DNA from: Microdon myrmicae | Taxonomy: Eukaryota; Arthropoda; Insecta; Diptera; Syrphidae | NCBI GenBank assembly: GCA_963931805.1 | Contig: OZ007496.1 | Span: 116,755,339 to 116,819,338 of the forward strand | Reading direction: 5' to 3' | Length of the DNA: 64,000 nucleotides | Part shown: piece by piece, positions 11,496-22,597 of the stretch | How positions within the stretch are numbered: position 1 is the first letter of the stretch | Layout of the letters: every line of letters starts with the position of its first letter | The notes under the pieces: generated by a model | What the model was told of the DNA's origin: nothing | Seen by the model: the letters and a program-made list of their open reading frames with translations, nothing else | Database searches by the model: none | Made by a program: the position numbers and the translations under genes

Positions 11496-12430
11496 GAATT
11501 CGAATTCTTATCTCAAAAACAAACACTTGGCTCCAGCCAAAGTATCTTTTTCGAGATTCTGATGCATTCGGGATACAAAATCCCGATAAGATTTTGAATA
11601 AAGCGGTGATGAATTGTAGATTCGGAGATCTGTCTCGACTGGCGTCCAATGGTTGTGGATTTCCACAATTAAAACATAAAATCAGTCTCTCTGCTACATT
11701 CGACAGTGTGGACCTCGACAATCAGTGTAGTAATTTAAGGATAATAAATACCTAACAATTTTAACCTCCGTTTTTAAATCAACCCGAACGATCGGTCGTC
11801 GCTCGTCCCTCAGGTTTGGGGAAGCACGGCGGAGACCGCAACGAGCCTTCTCAGGAGCGGTCTATTAAAGGGATCCCTCGTCCTTTTAAGGGCAATGAGA
11901 CACGCTCCCTGAGAAAAAGGCTACATCATACTTAGATAGTCCTGTCTCGATAGCGCATGGAAGTCAATCCTTTAAGGACCGACCTTCCCCTTCTCTGCAA
12001 TGGTGTGCGAATTCATGGATGCTAAGACCTACGACAACGGTCGGATTCCACCTCGTTCTGCTTGAAGTCACCATAGTGTAGCGCTGCCTCTCGCTCTATC
12101 AACCAAAGTTGGTCGTTTGGTTGAGTACACCTACTCCAACGGTCTCTCGGTGTTGCTGGCCAGCTACTTATATAAACACTACTACGATCATCGTCGAATA
12201 TCTCACTGTTAGGGTTCGATAGAATGTCAATTACCACCTACGCCAATGGTGAGTCTCTATTCCTATGCAGCGATAATACTATGCATTTATATCATCACAA
12301 TGGGACCCCTCGGCGCGTACTCCTCTTCCTGATGTCTCGTCCACCCAGCTCCAACTACCTTCACAGAATCTCACTTGATACAACTTATTTTCAGAGTCGC
12401 CGCTAAGTCGTCCGCAGCAGCTGAACTTTA
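11496..12430. other. Unassigned sequence
   Basis: I recognise no coding region. A minus-strand frame covering 11425-11721 is open for 98 codons but reads into the LINE-A fragment and resembles nothing known to me. At about 11820-11960 are G+C-richer direct and inverted short motifs. Confidence 0.3.
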
Positions 12431-12482
12431 TTCCCTCGTGTAACAAACACAATGTACAAGAAAAAAGTGGACTGCTGTCTAA

Positions 12483-13094
12483 TGTTGCCGTCCGGCGTCG
12501 TGCTTCCCCGGAATGAGGGAAGAGCGGGGACCTTTTCTTTTCCTGAGGATGGTAAGACGTCTTCTGTACGTCTTCTTTCTGGTTTAAATAATTGGTTTTA
12601 CTTTCCTTTTATATTTCTTTATTTTTATTCTATGCTGTTTATTCTATTCTTAATAACTCGAACTCTTAATTTTACTTCTCTAACTCAACTTACTACCTCT
12701 ACTCTCTAACTGATGACTCAAACTGTTCTCTCTAACTTCCAATCTCAACTGATTTTACAAATGAATTTTTTCTCTACTTATAGAACATTATGTTCTAATT
12801 TACTGGAAATTGTAACATGAACAAAACAAATGTTAACAAAGTATTCCTTTAGTTTCTGTGACTTTTAAATTGAATAAAATTTGAACGAAAATCAAAGTGC
12901 TCTGTTTTGAAATAAAAAGGGGCAAGTTATGAAAAGGGGCATGTTATTAAATGTGCTGTAACTGGCAATATTGTGAATGTTTATGAATGGTATGTATTAA
13001 GTGAGAATATAATATATGTTAAGGGAAGTTTTTAAGGATGTGTAAGGAGATTCAGTGTTAAATTTAATAAAGGGTGGTATTCTGGAATACAACA
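12483..13094 (+). mobile_element. Solo LTR, family IV (612 bp)
   Basis: The ends are TGTTGCCGTCCGGCG and GGAATACAACA, with a 4-bp TSD, CTAA, at 12479-12482 and 13095-13098. It has no coding region. The sequence is homologous, in the opposite orientation, to 30298-30818. It interrupts the LINE-C copy, and removing it plus one TSD restores continuity of that copy. Confidence 0.88.
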
Positions 13095-13582
13095 CTAAAC
13101 TAAAACTAGTATACACACGGTTCACAGACAGACACGATCAGGAGATACTATCACTGAAGTCTAGATTGGAAAACCTCCAACACCTAAGAAAAGCGAACTA
13201 TAAGTTAGCTACAAATATGTACCGGAACAATAGAATGCGGACTATAAAATCCAACAAACCCAGCATATTACCTCAAATAAATAAACTAGTTCGGAGGAAT
13301 AATCATAATGAGATTCAGTGTCTCCAAATACCACGAACTGAAGACAACAGACAAATGCTAAGAAAAATAGGTGTAGATCCGAGGAACGCCTCCCTAAACG
13401 AAGAGCCCTTTTTGATTAATTTTCCCATGGAAATGAGAAGTTTGTGGGGGCTGTCTTTCAAGAAGTGTACAAGGTGAATGATATCGTCCATCGTGACCGC
13501 GATCTGGAGGATAAAGCTCTAGTAAATTACCGACTTCCCCAACATGGTAGAGGCGATCAGAGAATTTCGGTTTTATCGAAAC

Positions 13583-14703
13583 TGTTACGGCCACAACCAC
13601 CCATCCCATAAAACCTACCTCTTTGGAGCTAAGCTCCACCATTAATCGCGCATACGGTAAATATCGTGATATAAATTCAATATCAAACAAATTGTACTGC
13701 ACGTTCAATTTGCCCATATTGAATTTAAGTTTAATCCAAGACGTGAAAGAACGAACCATATGTTCAACATGCAGAATAGCCTGGATCCAAATCTGTGGAC
13801 CAGATGACCAACTTTCAAGTAAAGTTGTTGAGAATTATAAATTGCACGTCTGTAATTTTATCATCTTTCAAAGGTTTGTTTACCCAAACCAGTTCCCACA
13901 AGGAACATCCTTGCCCATCCGCCTAGAAGAAATAAACAGGTACCTTAAAACGAACTGTACCTTCACCTAGGCGCTATTGATCTTTTCCCTTGTACCGATT
14001 TCCACGGAAGAGATTCTGGCCCATGCGGTTAAAGAAAATAACAGGCTCAATAAAACGGACTACACGTTCACCCAAGCAGCTTACACAAAAAAAGGGGAAT
14101 CCGAAATGTGCATTAACACGATGCACTATTGATTTTCCTTTTGTGTTCAGTTAAAACAAACAACTCGCGCCATAAAACGAACTACATGTGCGTTTATCGC
14201 TGACCGACACAAAGGACCGCAAATGCTCATCGGTAGATCCTTTCTTGATTGTTCTTTTGTGTTTCCTCTTTCGATCCCAAATTTGGGAAAGACAAAGAAA
14301 GAAAAATCATTTTATCCGCAGGATAAGAAAAGTTTTCGTCCGATGAAAAAACGAAAATTGAGGGAGTTGGTTTTGGAATTTGGACGAGAACGGTCCGTTG
14401 AGAATTTGGTTTTCGAGTTGTTACCTGTTGAGTGTCCTAACTAAGAGTATTGCTTCGTGTTTAACTTCAGGTGCGTTCCGGTGTGTGCTTATTATTTCTA
14501 TATATAAAATAATATTATAGTTTGTGCAAACAGTGGTGAATTAAATTAAGTTGAAAATACAAAACATAAAGAAGTGTGCTGTTTGAAAATAATTCCTATT
14601 CGACGAAGTAATATGGTTTATTAATAAAGGATAGCTTATATAATGAACAAAAAGTGTTTATTTCCAAATGTGTGTTAACTGGGTGGTGCGGAAAAATATT
14701 ACA
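13583..14703 (+). mobile_element. Solo LTR, family III (1.12 kb)
   Basis: It starts TGTTACGGCCACAACC and ends AATATTACA. The flanks AAAC (13579-13582) and AAAT (14704-14707) look like a 4-bp TSD with one change. It is homologous over most of its length to the inverted copy at 23576-24785. It contains repeated hairpin-type motifs built on AACGAAC/GTTCGTT, and an AATAAA near 14627. It sits inside the LINE-C copy. Confidence 0.8.
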
Positions 14704-14984
14704 AAATCAACGATGAAATAAAAGCAAATACCGTTATCACCGCCGACAGGTCAAATAGCTTATTAATACCTAAGGAAGAAATCGAGGGGATGTTTGAGTC
14801 ACTGAGAAAAAAAAATCAGTAGGAATCGATAGGGTTCCCAAAATCGTAGTCAAACGCTTTCCCACAATGGCAATGGATATATACACAATCCCGTTTAACA
14901 ACGCCTTGAATAATGTCCTCTATTCGACGCGCTGGAAAACAGTCATAGTACAACCTATCGTAAAAAAAGGGAAAGGCTTACCCA

Positions 14985-15590
14985 AACCCATCCGGGTCGG
15001 GACATGAGTCTCCGAAGTTTCAACTAGAATCTCGTGAACTCGTTTTGCAGCGTTGTTTATCTCAGCCGTCGTTAGGTTCCTGTCAGTGGGAAGAGAGAGT
15101 TGGTGGGGTTTTTCGTTCAATGTAATATTGAAGTTGGCCTAATTTGTCCGCCCATTATCGGGTATGTATCTGATATGAGCCCGGGATGCTCGATAGGCAC
15201 GAATGAATGTGGTCGCAGCGTTGTGGTCAGATACACCAGCTGAGACTTGAGGAGGAGTGATTTGTGGAAGTAAGTCTTTGGACACAAAAAATATGTCCAG
15301 GATTGAGTCACCTCGAGTACCAACCCTAGGTGCGACTACTTCGAAGTTGAGGGCATACGTGCCTTCGGTGTACCATTGGTACAATTTTGTGCCATTTGGG
15401 TAAGAGACAGAGTTGTTCCAGTGGGAATGTCTGGAGTTGAGGTCGCCGCCTATGATGAAGGGTGTATGCCCCGAGGTCCTTATTAGTTTGCCGATAGCTT
15501 CGGGATTAATGGGGCCATTATTGGTTTTATGCGAGTGGTATACGGAGTGTATATTCACTCTGCCATTATTAGCCAGATGCAGTTCAAATA
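14985..15590 (-). pseudogene. Endonuclease fragment of another Jockey/I-like LINE (LINE-G)
   Basis: The minus strand encodes an apurinic-type endonuclease C-terminal half: IIGGDLNSRHSHWNNSV at about 15450-15400, then DSILDIFFVSKDL and SAGVSDHNAATTF near 15230, followed by a linker with LPTDRNLTTAEINNA. It abuts the LINE-C remnant on the left and LINE-A on the right, so it is truncated at both ends. Confidence 0.8.
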
Positions 15591-16640
15591 TAAAATGGAC
15601 ACCGTCGCGCTTCAAGAAGTCCGACTGCCACACCAACTAATCGAAACCAACGGGTTTACACTGGCGTGTGGAGGAACCGATACACATAACATCGGGACTG
15701 GCTTCATTAAAAGCAAGAAGACTTCGCTCCACGTAAAAGATGTGCAATTTATTAATGACCGAATGTCGGTGCTAAAAATACAGGGCCCTTGGTACAATTA
15801 TGTATTTATAAACGTATACGCCCCAACAGAATCTACCGACGAAGAAACGAAGGACACATCTTAAAATTCTCCTCGGCGATCTCAATGCGAAAATTGGAAA
15901 GGAAGATATCTTTCAACCAACAATAGGTAAAGAAAGCCTACATGACGTTTCAAATGATAATGGTATTCGAATTATCGCGTTCGCAGCGTCCAAATATTTG
16001 GTAGTGAAAAGCACGATGTTCAAGCACAAGCATATCCATAAAGGCGCATGGATATCACCCGACGACGTAACGCGAAACCAAATAGACCACTTCCTCATAG
16101 ACAAAAGACACCACTCGAATATCCTTGACGTAAGATCATGTAGAGGAGCAGATTGCGACTCCGATCACCGTCTAGTGATGGGCAAAATTAGAAGTCGGCT
16201 TGCAGCAAACCCACATGGACAGTCACGGGAGACGAGCAAAAAGTTCGAGATTGATAAACTAAAAGGGCGGAATATCAAGACGAACTAACGAATAGATTTG
16301 GCATCCTAGAGAATGACAGTAGTGGGGAAGAGGAAGCCAATAGTGTGGACACTAAATGGGCATCGATCAGAGACACAATCAAACAAACAGCCCAAGAGGT
16401 ATTAGGATTTAAGAAAACAACTAAGTGCAAACCTTGGTTTGACGATGAGTGCAGGGCAAAGATCGAACAACGTAAACGCCTCAGAATGATCAACTTAGAA
16501 GCATATGATGAAGTCAACGCAGTAAGATACGCGACAATTCGGAAAGAAACAACTAGACTTTTCAAACGCAAAAAACGCGAATGGGATAAGACTCGGATCG
16601 AAAAAATCATAGAAAATGCCAGAGCAAAGAACAGCAGAGG
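15586..16640 (+). pseudogene. LINE-A endonuclease and linker region
   Basis: Plus-strand blocks give an apurinic-type endonuclease: LQEVRLP (15600-15625), FINVYAPTEST (about 15805), LGDLNAKIGKED (about 15870), GAWISPDDVTRNQIDHFLI (about 16045-16100) and CDSDHRLVMGKIR (about 16155-16190). The first frame stops at 15862 and the reading resumes in a different frame, and it shifts again near 16290. The linker has CKPWFDDECRAKIEQRKR and KKREWDKTRIEKI. Broken and 5'-truncated. Confidence 0.8.
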
Positions 16641-16644
16641 TATG

Positions 16645-17725
16645 TGTGGCGGTTCCGCCAGATCCCACGGCTCGCCTTCCTGAAAAAAAAACCCATAACC
16701 ACAACCCAGTCTGCATAAGCTTTCGCTAATGCAATTCGCATTAGCATCTTAAATGCTTCACGCATCAAATAGATCCAATTATTATAACCCAAAAGTACCT
16801 GCAAAATAATTCTTATCTTTTCAAGCATTCCTTCGCTTACAAATCCCGTGTAAGAGTTCTTACTTTCCTTATCATAAATTATCCTGAAAAGAAAAACCAC
16901 GGTTCACATATCATGTAACCATTCCAGCCAGAGATAATTATCATGGCGTCGCCTATTCCCACCTTCATTCATGTATACGATAAATTTCTTTATGTATGGC
17001 GACGTTTTTCTCCCAGCAATAAAATTCCCTAACTCGCACAATGTGCAACCCAAAGCAAATACGCATTCCGCGTCACTTGGCATCAATTGAGATCCAAGCA
17101 TAAACAATGCAAATGGTCATTCAATACGTACCCTTACTAGGGATGCCATAAACACCATTTCCCAGTAACCTAGCTAAAATTAATTAGCACATTCCCGCAT
17201 CGCATCGTGGTCTCTTTGTTTAGCTGCTACGCGCATGCATCCGACGATTTCGGTTTTATTTGCTTTACCGAAATCGTATCCTAGGGATGCACTTTATGCA
17301 TTTCTTTGTTTTAGGCACCCATACCACCGTGATCACGATGAGCGAGTGAGCTCTGAACGAGCAAGATATCGTTGAGTCGTAATTCAATCTGCAGAGCGGT
17401 CGGGTCGCTCGTCATCCACCGTACCGACGCCGGTACGGTGGGTTAAAACCTTTGTGCCGCAGTTCGTGTGTGGAATGTCTAAGAATCTATTAAAAGCAAC
17501 CAACACTAGTAATAAGTATAAGTAAGGATCATTCATAATAAAAAAAGTTTAAGCATAAATAGCATCGCCGGAGTGTTTTTGTTTCTGTTTTGTGTCCGCT
17601 CGGTCTCGAAGGTCAACCATCGTTTTCTTCCCCCTTGCAATGTGAGCAGTGTTCGCGTGAACAATTTATGATGGAGGAGGAAGTGAACCGAGTGTCCGTG
17701 TTAGGCACATTACTTCCTTCCCACA
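16645..17725 (+). mobile_element. Solo LTR, family I (1081 bp)
   Basis: The ends are TGTGGCGGTTCCGCC and CTTCCTTCCCACA, flanked by a 4-bp TSD TATG (16641-16644, 17726-17729). It is homologous to 22598-25341 and, inverted, to 38019-39336. There is no open frame of note. Perfect hairpins include arms 17244-17254/17267-17277 and 17416-17426/17431-17441. A poly(A)-signal-like A-rich stretch near 17536 lies towards the right end, supporting the plus orientation. Confidence 0.9.
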
Positions 17726-17729
17726 TATG

Positions 17730-19418
17730 TATGCCGGCATAAATTGGAATGGCTACCGAGGGAGAGCCAAAATAATCCAAGACACAAACGGCTGTCTAGT
17801 GACAGAAACAAAAAATATCGTGACAAGATGGAAGCAGTACTTTGAAAACCTGCTCAATGTGCGCACCCATCAACCACAAATAAAAGCACCAGGCGTACAT
17901 ACAGCCGAGCTCCAGGTCCCAAAACCCTCTTTCGACAAAGTTGTAGACGCGATAAATCGACTGAAAACCAACAAGACCCCCGGAATCGATTGCATACCGG
18001 TAGAGCTTGTGAAGCATGGAGGAGGGGCAACCGAAAGATCCATCAACTGGTTAAAATAATATGGGACAAGGAAGTCATTCCGGAAGAATGGAAAACCTCA
18101 ATAGTCATCCCCATTTTCAAAAAAGGCGACAGATCTGACTGCGAAAATTACAGAGGAATATCATTGCTCCCAATCACATACAAAAATATTAACAAATGTC
18201 ATACTGGCAAGAATCACACCGTACGCAGAAGAAATATTGGGAGACTACCAATCCGGATTCCGTCGGAACCGGCCAACAAGCGACCAGATGTTCACAATAA
18301 GACAACTGCTGGAAAAGAAGTGGGAATACGGAGAGACGGTTCACCAACTGTTCGTTGACTTCAAAAAAGCCTACGACTCAGTCGCAAGGCAAAGACTTTA
18401 CCATATTGTGTTTGAGCTGGGGATCCCGAAAAAATATGCCGCCCTCATTCAAATTTGCATGAACGAAAACAAAGGGCGAGTTAGAATAGAAAACCACCTC
18501 TCAGAACCATTTGAAATCCGGGACGGACTAAAACAGGATGGACTCTCACCATGCCTTTTTAACCTTGTTCTCGAGTATGTTATCAGAAAGGTACAAGACG
18601 ACAACACGGCCGGATCATCCCTGAACGGGGTCACACAAGTGATGACATCGCCGTTCTGGGCGATAATATCGAAACTATAAGTAAAATCTGTGAAATCATC
18701 ATGCAAGCAGCAGAAGAGTTGGACCTAGAAATAAATGAAGACTAAACGAAATACATGATTACGACGAGAGCAGGCGAACCTCAGAGAACACATATAAACA
18801 TCAGGGGCAAGATATTTGACAATGTCAAAGAATTTAAACATCTGGGAACGATACGTCAAAGGAAATTCACAAAAGACAACATTCCGGCAACGCTAGTTGG
18901 GATGCAGCCAATAAACTATTAAAATCCAAACTGCTATCACGTAATATAAAGCTCCGTGTCTATAGAACCATAATCATGCCGATTGCTCTATACGGATGCG
19001 AAACATGGGCTCTAAAAAAACGGGAAGAGATCAAATTCCGCGTATTCGAGAATAAAGTTTTAAGGGGTATATTTGGAGGTAAATATGACCAGGAGTCAGG
19101 ATAATGGAGGAAACTGCACAACCACGAATTGGAAGAGCTATACCGCAAACCTACAATAGTGAGAGTAATCAAGTCGCGAAGATTAAGATGGGCCGGACAC
19201 GTGGCGCGAATGGGCGATGATAGGACCGTGCATCGAATTCTTGACGGTAAATTAACGGGGAAGAGACAGACAGGACGGCCGCGACGGAGGTGGGAGGACA
19301 AAGTTAGATTGGACCTCGAGGAGATCGGATCGGATGATCGAACGTGGAGGGAGAGCGCACAGGACATTGCGACACGGGTCGGTGAGGTCATGAACTTCCG
19401 GGTTCCTACAGGCCAGTA
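17730..19418 (+). pseudogene. LINE-A reverse transcriptase and C-terminal domain
   Basis: RT motifs in order: NKTPGIDCIPVELVKHGGG (about 17970-18025), IPIFKKGDRSDCENYRG (about 18110), DYQSGFRRNRPTSDQMF (about 18240), FVDFKKAYDSVA (about 18355-18385) and DGLKQDGLSPCLFN (about 18520-18555). The catalytic YADD box is lost: the frame shifts at about 18640 and resumes as DDIAVLGDN. Further stops occur at about 18740 and 19102. The C-terminus has LYGCETWAL and RLRWAGHVARMGDDRT. Non-functional. Confidence 0.85.
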
Positions 19419-19500
19419 AATAATATCTAATAAAAATAAATTTGTTTCTTTTTGTATAAATTCGTTTTAAACGTAAATATTTGTTGGTAAATATAATAAT

Positions 19501-19899
19501 TTGTTTGAAAGTAAACGGAATTATAAGTTCTTGCTTGGTTTTAAGACATTTGAACGAGATATGGTAAAGAAAAGAAGCTGTACAAAAAACATGAGAGAAG
19601 CAATAATAAATCTTCGAAATAATGAAAGGTTGTCGTATAAAACAATGGTATTTAATGATATAAAATATGTAGAAAAACATAAAACCACAGAACTCGTAGC
19701 AAGACGGAGAAGATCTCATAAAACGACTGAAGCCCATGATAGGCTAATTGTTCGAGCTGTAAAAAAAAATCCATTTATGAGTTCAAAAGTAATACGAAAG
19801 GAAGTTTTCGGTGAGGACCCAAATGCACTTTCAACACGCTCTATTAGAGAGCGATTGTGTGAGAGCCAGCTTCATATATCCGTCAGAATGACACAATGA
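19501..19899 (+). pseudogene. Tc1-like transposase, N-terminal DNA-binding domain only
   Basis: The open frame carries two helix-turn-helix regions typical of Tc1/Tc3 transposases: MREAIINLRNNERLSYKTM, then a basic RRRRSHKTTEAHDR linker and KKNPFMSSKVIRKEV with LSTRSIRERLCES. The frame ends at 19899, before any DDE catalytic domain, and I find no catalytic motif downstream. A truncated remnant of about 110 residues. Assignment is by pattern only. Confidence 0.6.
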
Positions 19900-22593
19900 T
19901 TTGATTTCTCAGGAATTGATGGGCAGTTATCACTTGCCGTAAAAACATGTTGACGAACTTTAAGTTGAAATAAGTTAATTGTCCGAAGCAGTGTGTTTAT
20001 ATATGACCTGACTATGACAACATATATTAGAATAATCATATTATATTCAACAATCATAATTCGATAAGGCAAGGTATTGATATATAAAATAAAAAAAATA
20101 AAAAATCACGTCATGTTTGATTCGTAACTGAATCGCCCAAAAATTTAGGATTATACTATGGTGTAATTTCCCAAAATTTAGAAAAATATATTTTTTTTTG
20201 TGATTTCATCAACCACCGATCATAAAAGTTCGTACGTGTGGACATATTTTTGTCTGCTGTCGTTTTTTCCTTTGAAAAACTGATCCTGTGTATATACCAA
20301 TGTCCTGTCACAAAGAGCAAACTTATATGTTCGTATAACCGCATTTGGTGGTGTTTAGAACGTTCCTGTTAGAACATTCTTTATGCTCCAAATATTGACT
20401 TAAAAAAAAACGTTCAAGTCGGCGTTTTTTTGACGTAAACACTTTTGACAACACGAAAATAAAAAAGAATAAAATAAATGAATTTGTTTGAATTTCGATA
20501 TTGGAACACTGACAACCTAAGAAGAGAACTCTCTTCGAAGGATATTTGTACATCACTCAAAATTCAAGGCATATTGTTAGGAATGATCGGATTGGCGTGT
20601 AAATAATCTATCGTCGATGCGGTGAAAATACGCCACGCAAATTGTCCTAACCTTCAGTTAACAGATATTAAATAAATAACGACCAATATGCATACAAGTC
20701 CTTTTATCCTTAATGTACAAATCTTGTGTTTTTTAGTTAAAACATCCGTCGCAGTAACCACTTCTCTATTTTAACTTATTTGTAGTTTTTCTGTTCTCAT
20801 TTTACATCAATTTAAGTTCTTACCCATGCTATCTGCCTGTGTGTTTTCCTATACACATACGCCACGTTTTTTACGAATTTCTTGGAACTGTCCTTCGATC
20901 CATATAGATATTGACGTATTTGCTATTCCTGAGTAAGCCCTGAACATCCCAAAAGATTTTTTTAATCGCTGACGATATTTTTATGGGGATGACTGTGATG
21001 TCAATATCAACAGCCTTTTCGTACACAACCTGAAACAGTGTATCCAGAAGTTGACAACATAAGGATGGACAGCTTCGTCGTTCTACACCTGTCCGTTCGC
21101 CCCCTCACTTGGATTAGTATATAGTCCTTTTACTTCATTCAAAAAGATGTAGGATTATCCACATTTACGGTACGGCCCGCTATCTAGGCGGACTTTGTTC
21201 TAAATATACATTTATACGAGTATTTTATACGTATACATTTATTTCAATGGGGTTTAGTAGACTGTTTCTGCTGTCAAGGAAGTGTCGTAAAATTAAGCCT
21301 ACCACCATAAACAGGACGACCAAGATACATCAATAAAGTTGTTGTTCTTCAGCTATTAATCGACCTAAGTCTGGTCGACCGAAACAATATAAATAATGAG
21401 GTACGTACAGTCGTAAGTTGTGTTTACCAAGGTAAAGTAACGTAACATAGATATTAATGAAATTACAGTCGATGGTGTAGGTAAGTGGATTTTGGTATTT
21501 TTTTTTTTTTTTTTTTTTTTTGTTCCTTACTTGTGTGCGATGACCACACAATGATTTTGGTTAATTTTTGGGAGTGTCGATACTGCAGATATCATCAGCT
21601 AGTTGAAAAATGTGACATACATCTGACATGAGAAAAGATATACTTAATCAAAGTAGGGGGTTCGTGATAAAAATACAAGAACAGCATAACCTGCTGTTAA
21701 TTAATCACTTTGGGATTATCTAAACAAATGACTGAGCACGACCTTGGCAAACTAATTAAGCACCTGAGGAGGAGTTCTATGTTTCAGTAAGACGGTCTGG
21801 ATGCTTGGACTATTCTCATGTGGAAGCCATGCTGGTACACACATCACTAAACTCAGAAAGAAAGGTAAGTTCGTGATGATGCGGTTAGAAGGTAGTTGGC
21901 CCATAAGCTTATGGTTGGTATGATTATATATTGTACTTTAGAGTGATTGACGCTACTATGAAACAAAATGGTGGCCTCATACGAGCCATTTCCAGTTTGG
22001 TCACAAAATTGTATTTCAACATCAGATCTCATACTGTAAAATCTCATAACACCAACATCTTCCCTTAAGGAATAAGGTATTAAGTTCTAGTAAACGACGT
22101 GTTTTTCAATCATTTTTTACAAAAAACTGAAAGCATGTATTGCAATTTCTGAACTTACATATTACAATTAACGGTAAAATGTGTACGAAAAAATTTGTTT
22201 ATGAATAGAAAAAACCAAACGGCGACACTACAGCCGAGAAAACTTGACTCCTCGAATTTGTGCCATGCAACGCCCAGGTCCTTGTAGTTATTCGATGTCA
22301 ACGAACGAAAACTGTTTCCATTAAAACATTAAATCCTAGGTTCATGCACTCATTAACACAAAAAAAAAAAAAATGAAAAACAAACATTTGAGAACAAAAA
22401 GGAAAAAAAAAACACTATCTTTTCAAAACAAATTGTTTAAAATAATACTTTATATTACAATTTTTATACAATGTCAGGTTCCCGCAAAGGCAATAAGTTG
22501 AAGAATATCTGTTAAAGTTTCAAGTCAAGCGCGGGGTGGAAAAAGAACGTGTTTCGAGAAAACGCCATTTTCGGTCTTGAAGCGTTTTCAGTG
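19900..22593. other. Unassigned A+T-rich sequence
   Basis: About 2.7 kb with no gene, RNA or recognisable element. It includes homopolymer tracts (T-run at about 21499-21521, A-runs near 22360-22410). The last part (about 22500-22593) is continuous with 25346 onwards once the nested LTRs are removed. Confidence 0.4.
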
Positions 22594-22597
22594 AAAC

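Larger units (their letters stand above)
12431..14990 (+). pseudogene. Second LINE-C copy, RT N-terminal region, split by two solo LTRs
   Basis: Three blocks match LINE-C ORF2 in order. Block 1 (12431-12482) and block 2 (13095-13582) read LKLVYTRFTDRHDQEIL and NEIQCLQIPRTEDNRQM, against LKLRYRRFIDKHDQEII and NEIQCLQIPRTDENQRM in the full-length copy. Block 3 (14704-14990) reads KKSVGIDRVPKIV and FNNALNNVLYSTRWKTVIVQPI. The gaps are exactly filled by LTRs at 12483-13094 and 13583-14703. The copy ends at about 14990 in mid-RT, against a fragment of another LINE. Confidence 0.85.
15586..19418 (+). mobile_element. LINE-A: long RTE-like LINE, split by a solo LTR
   Basis: The plus-strand element runs from within the endonuclease to its natural 3' end, and is interrupted at 16645-17725. 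It reads endonuclease, linker, RT, then a C-terminal domain ending VMNFRVPTGQ at 19418, followed by an AATAA-rich tail. The intact target sequence can be seen in the copy at 11280, which lacks the LTR. The 5' end is truncated: the ORF begins at KMDTVALQEVR, downstream of the usual endonuclease start. Confidence 0.87.
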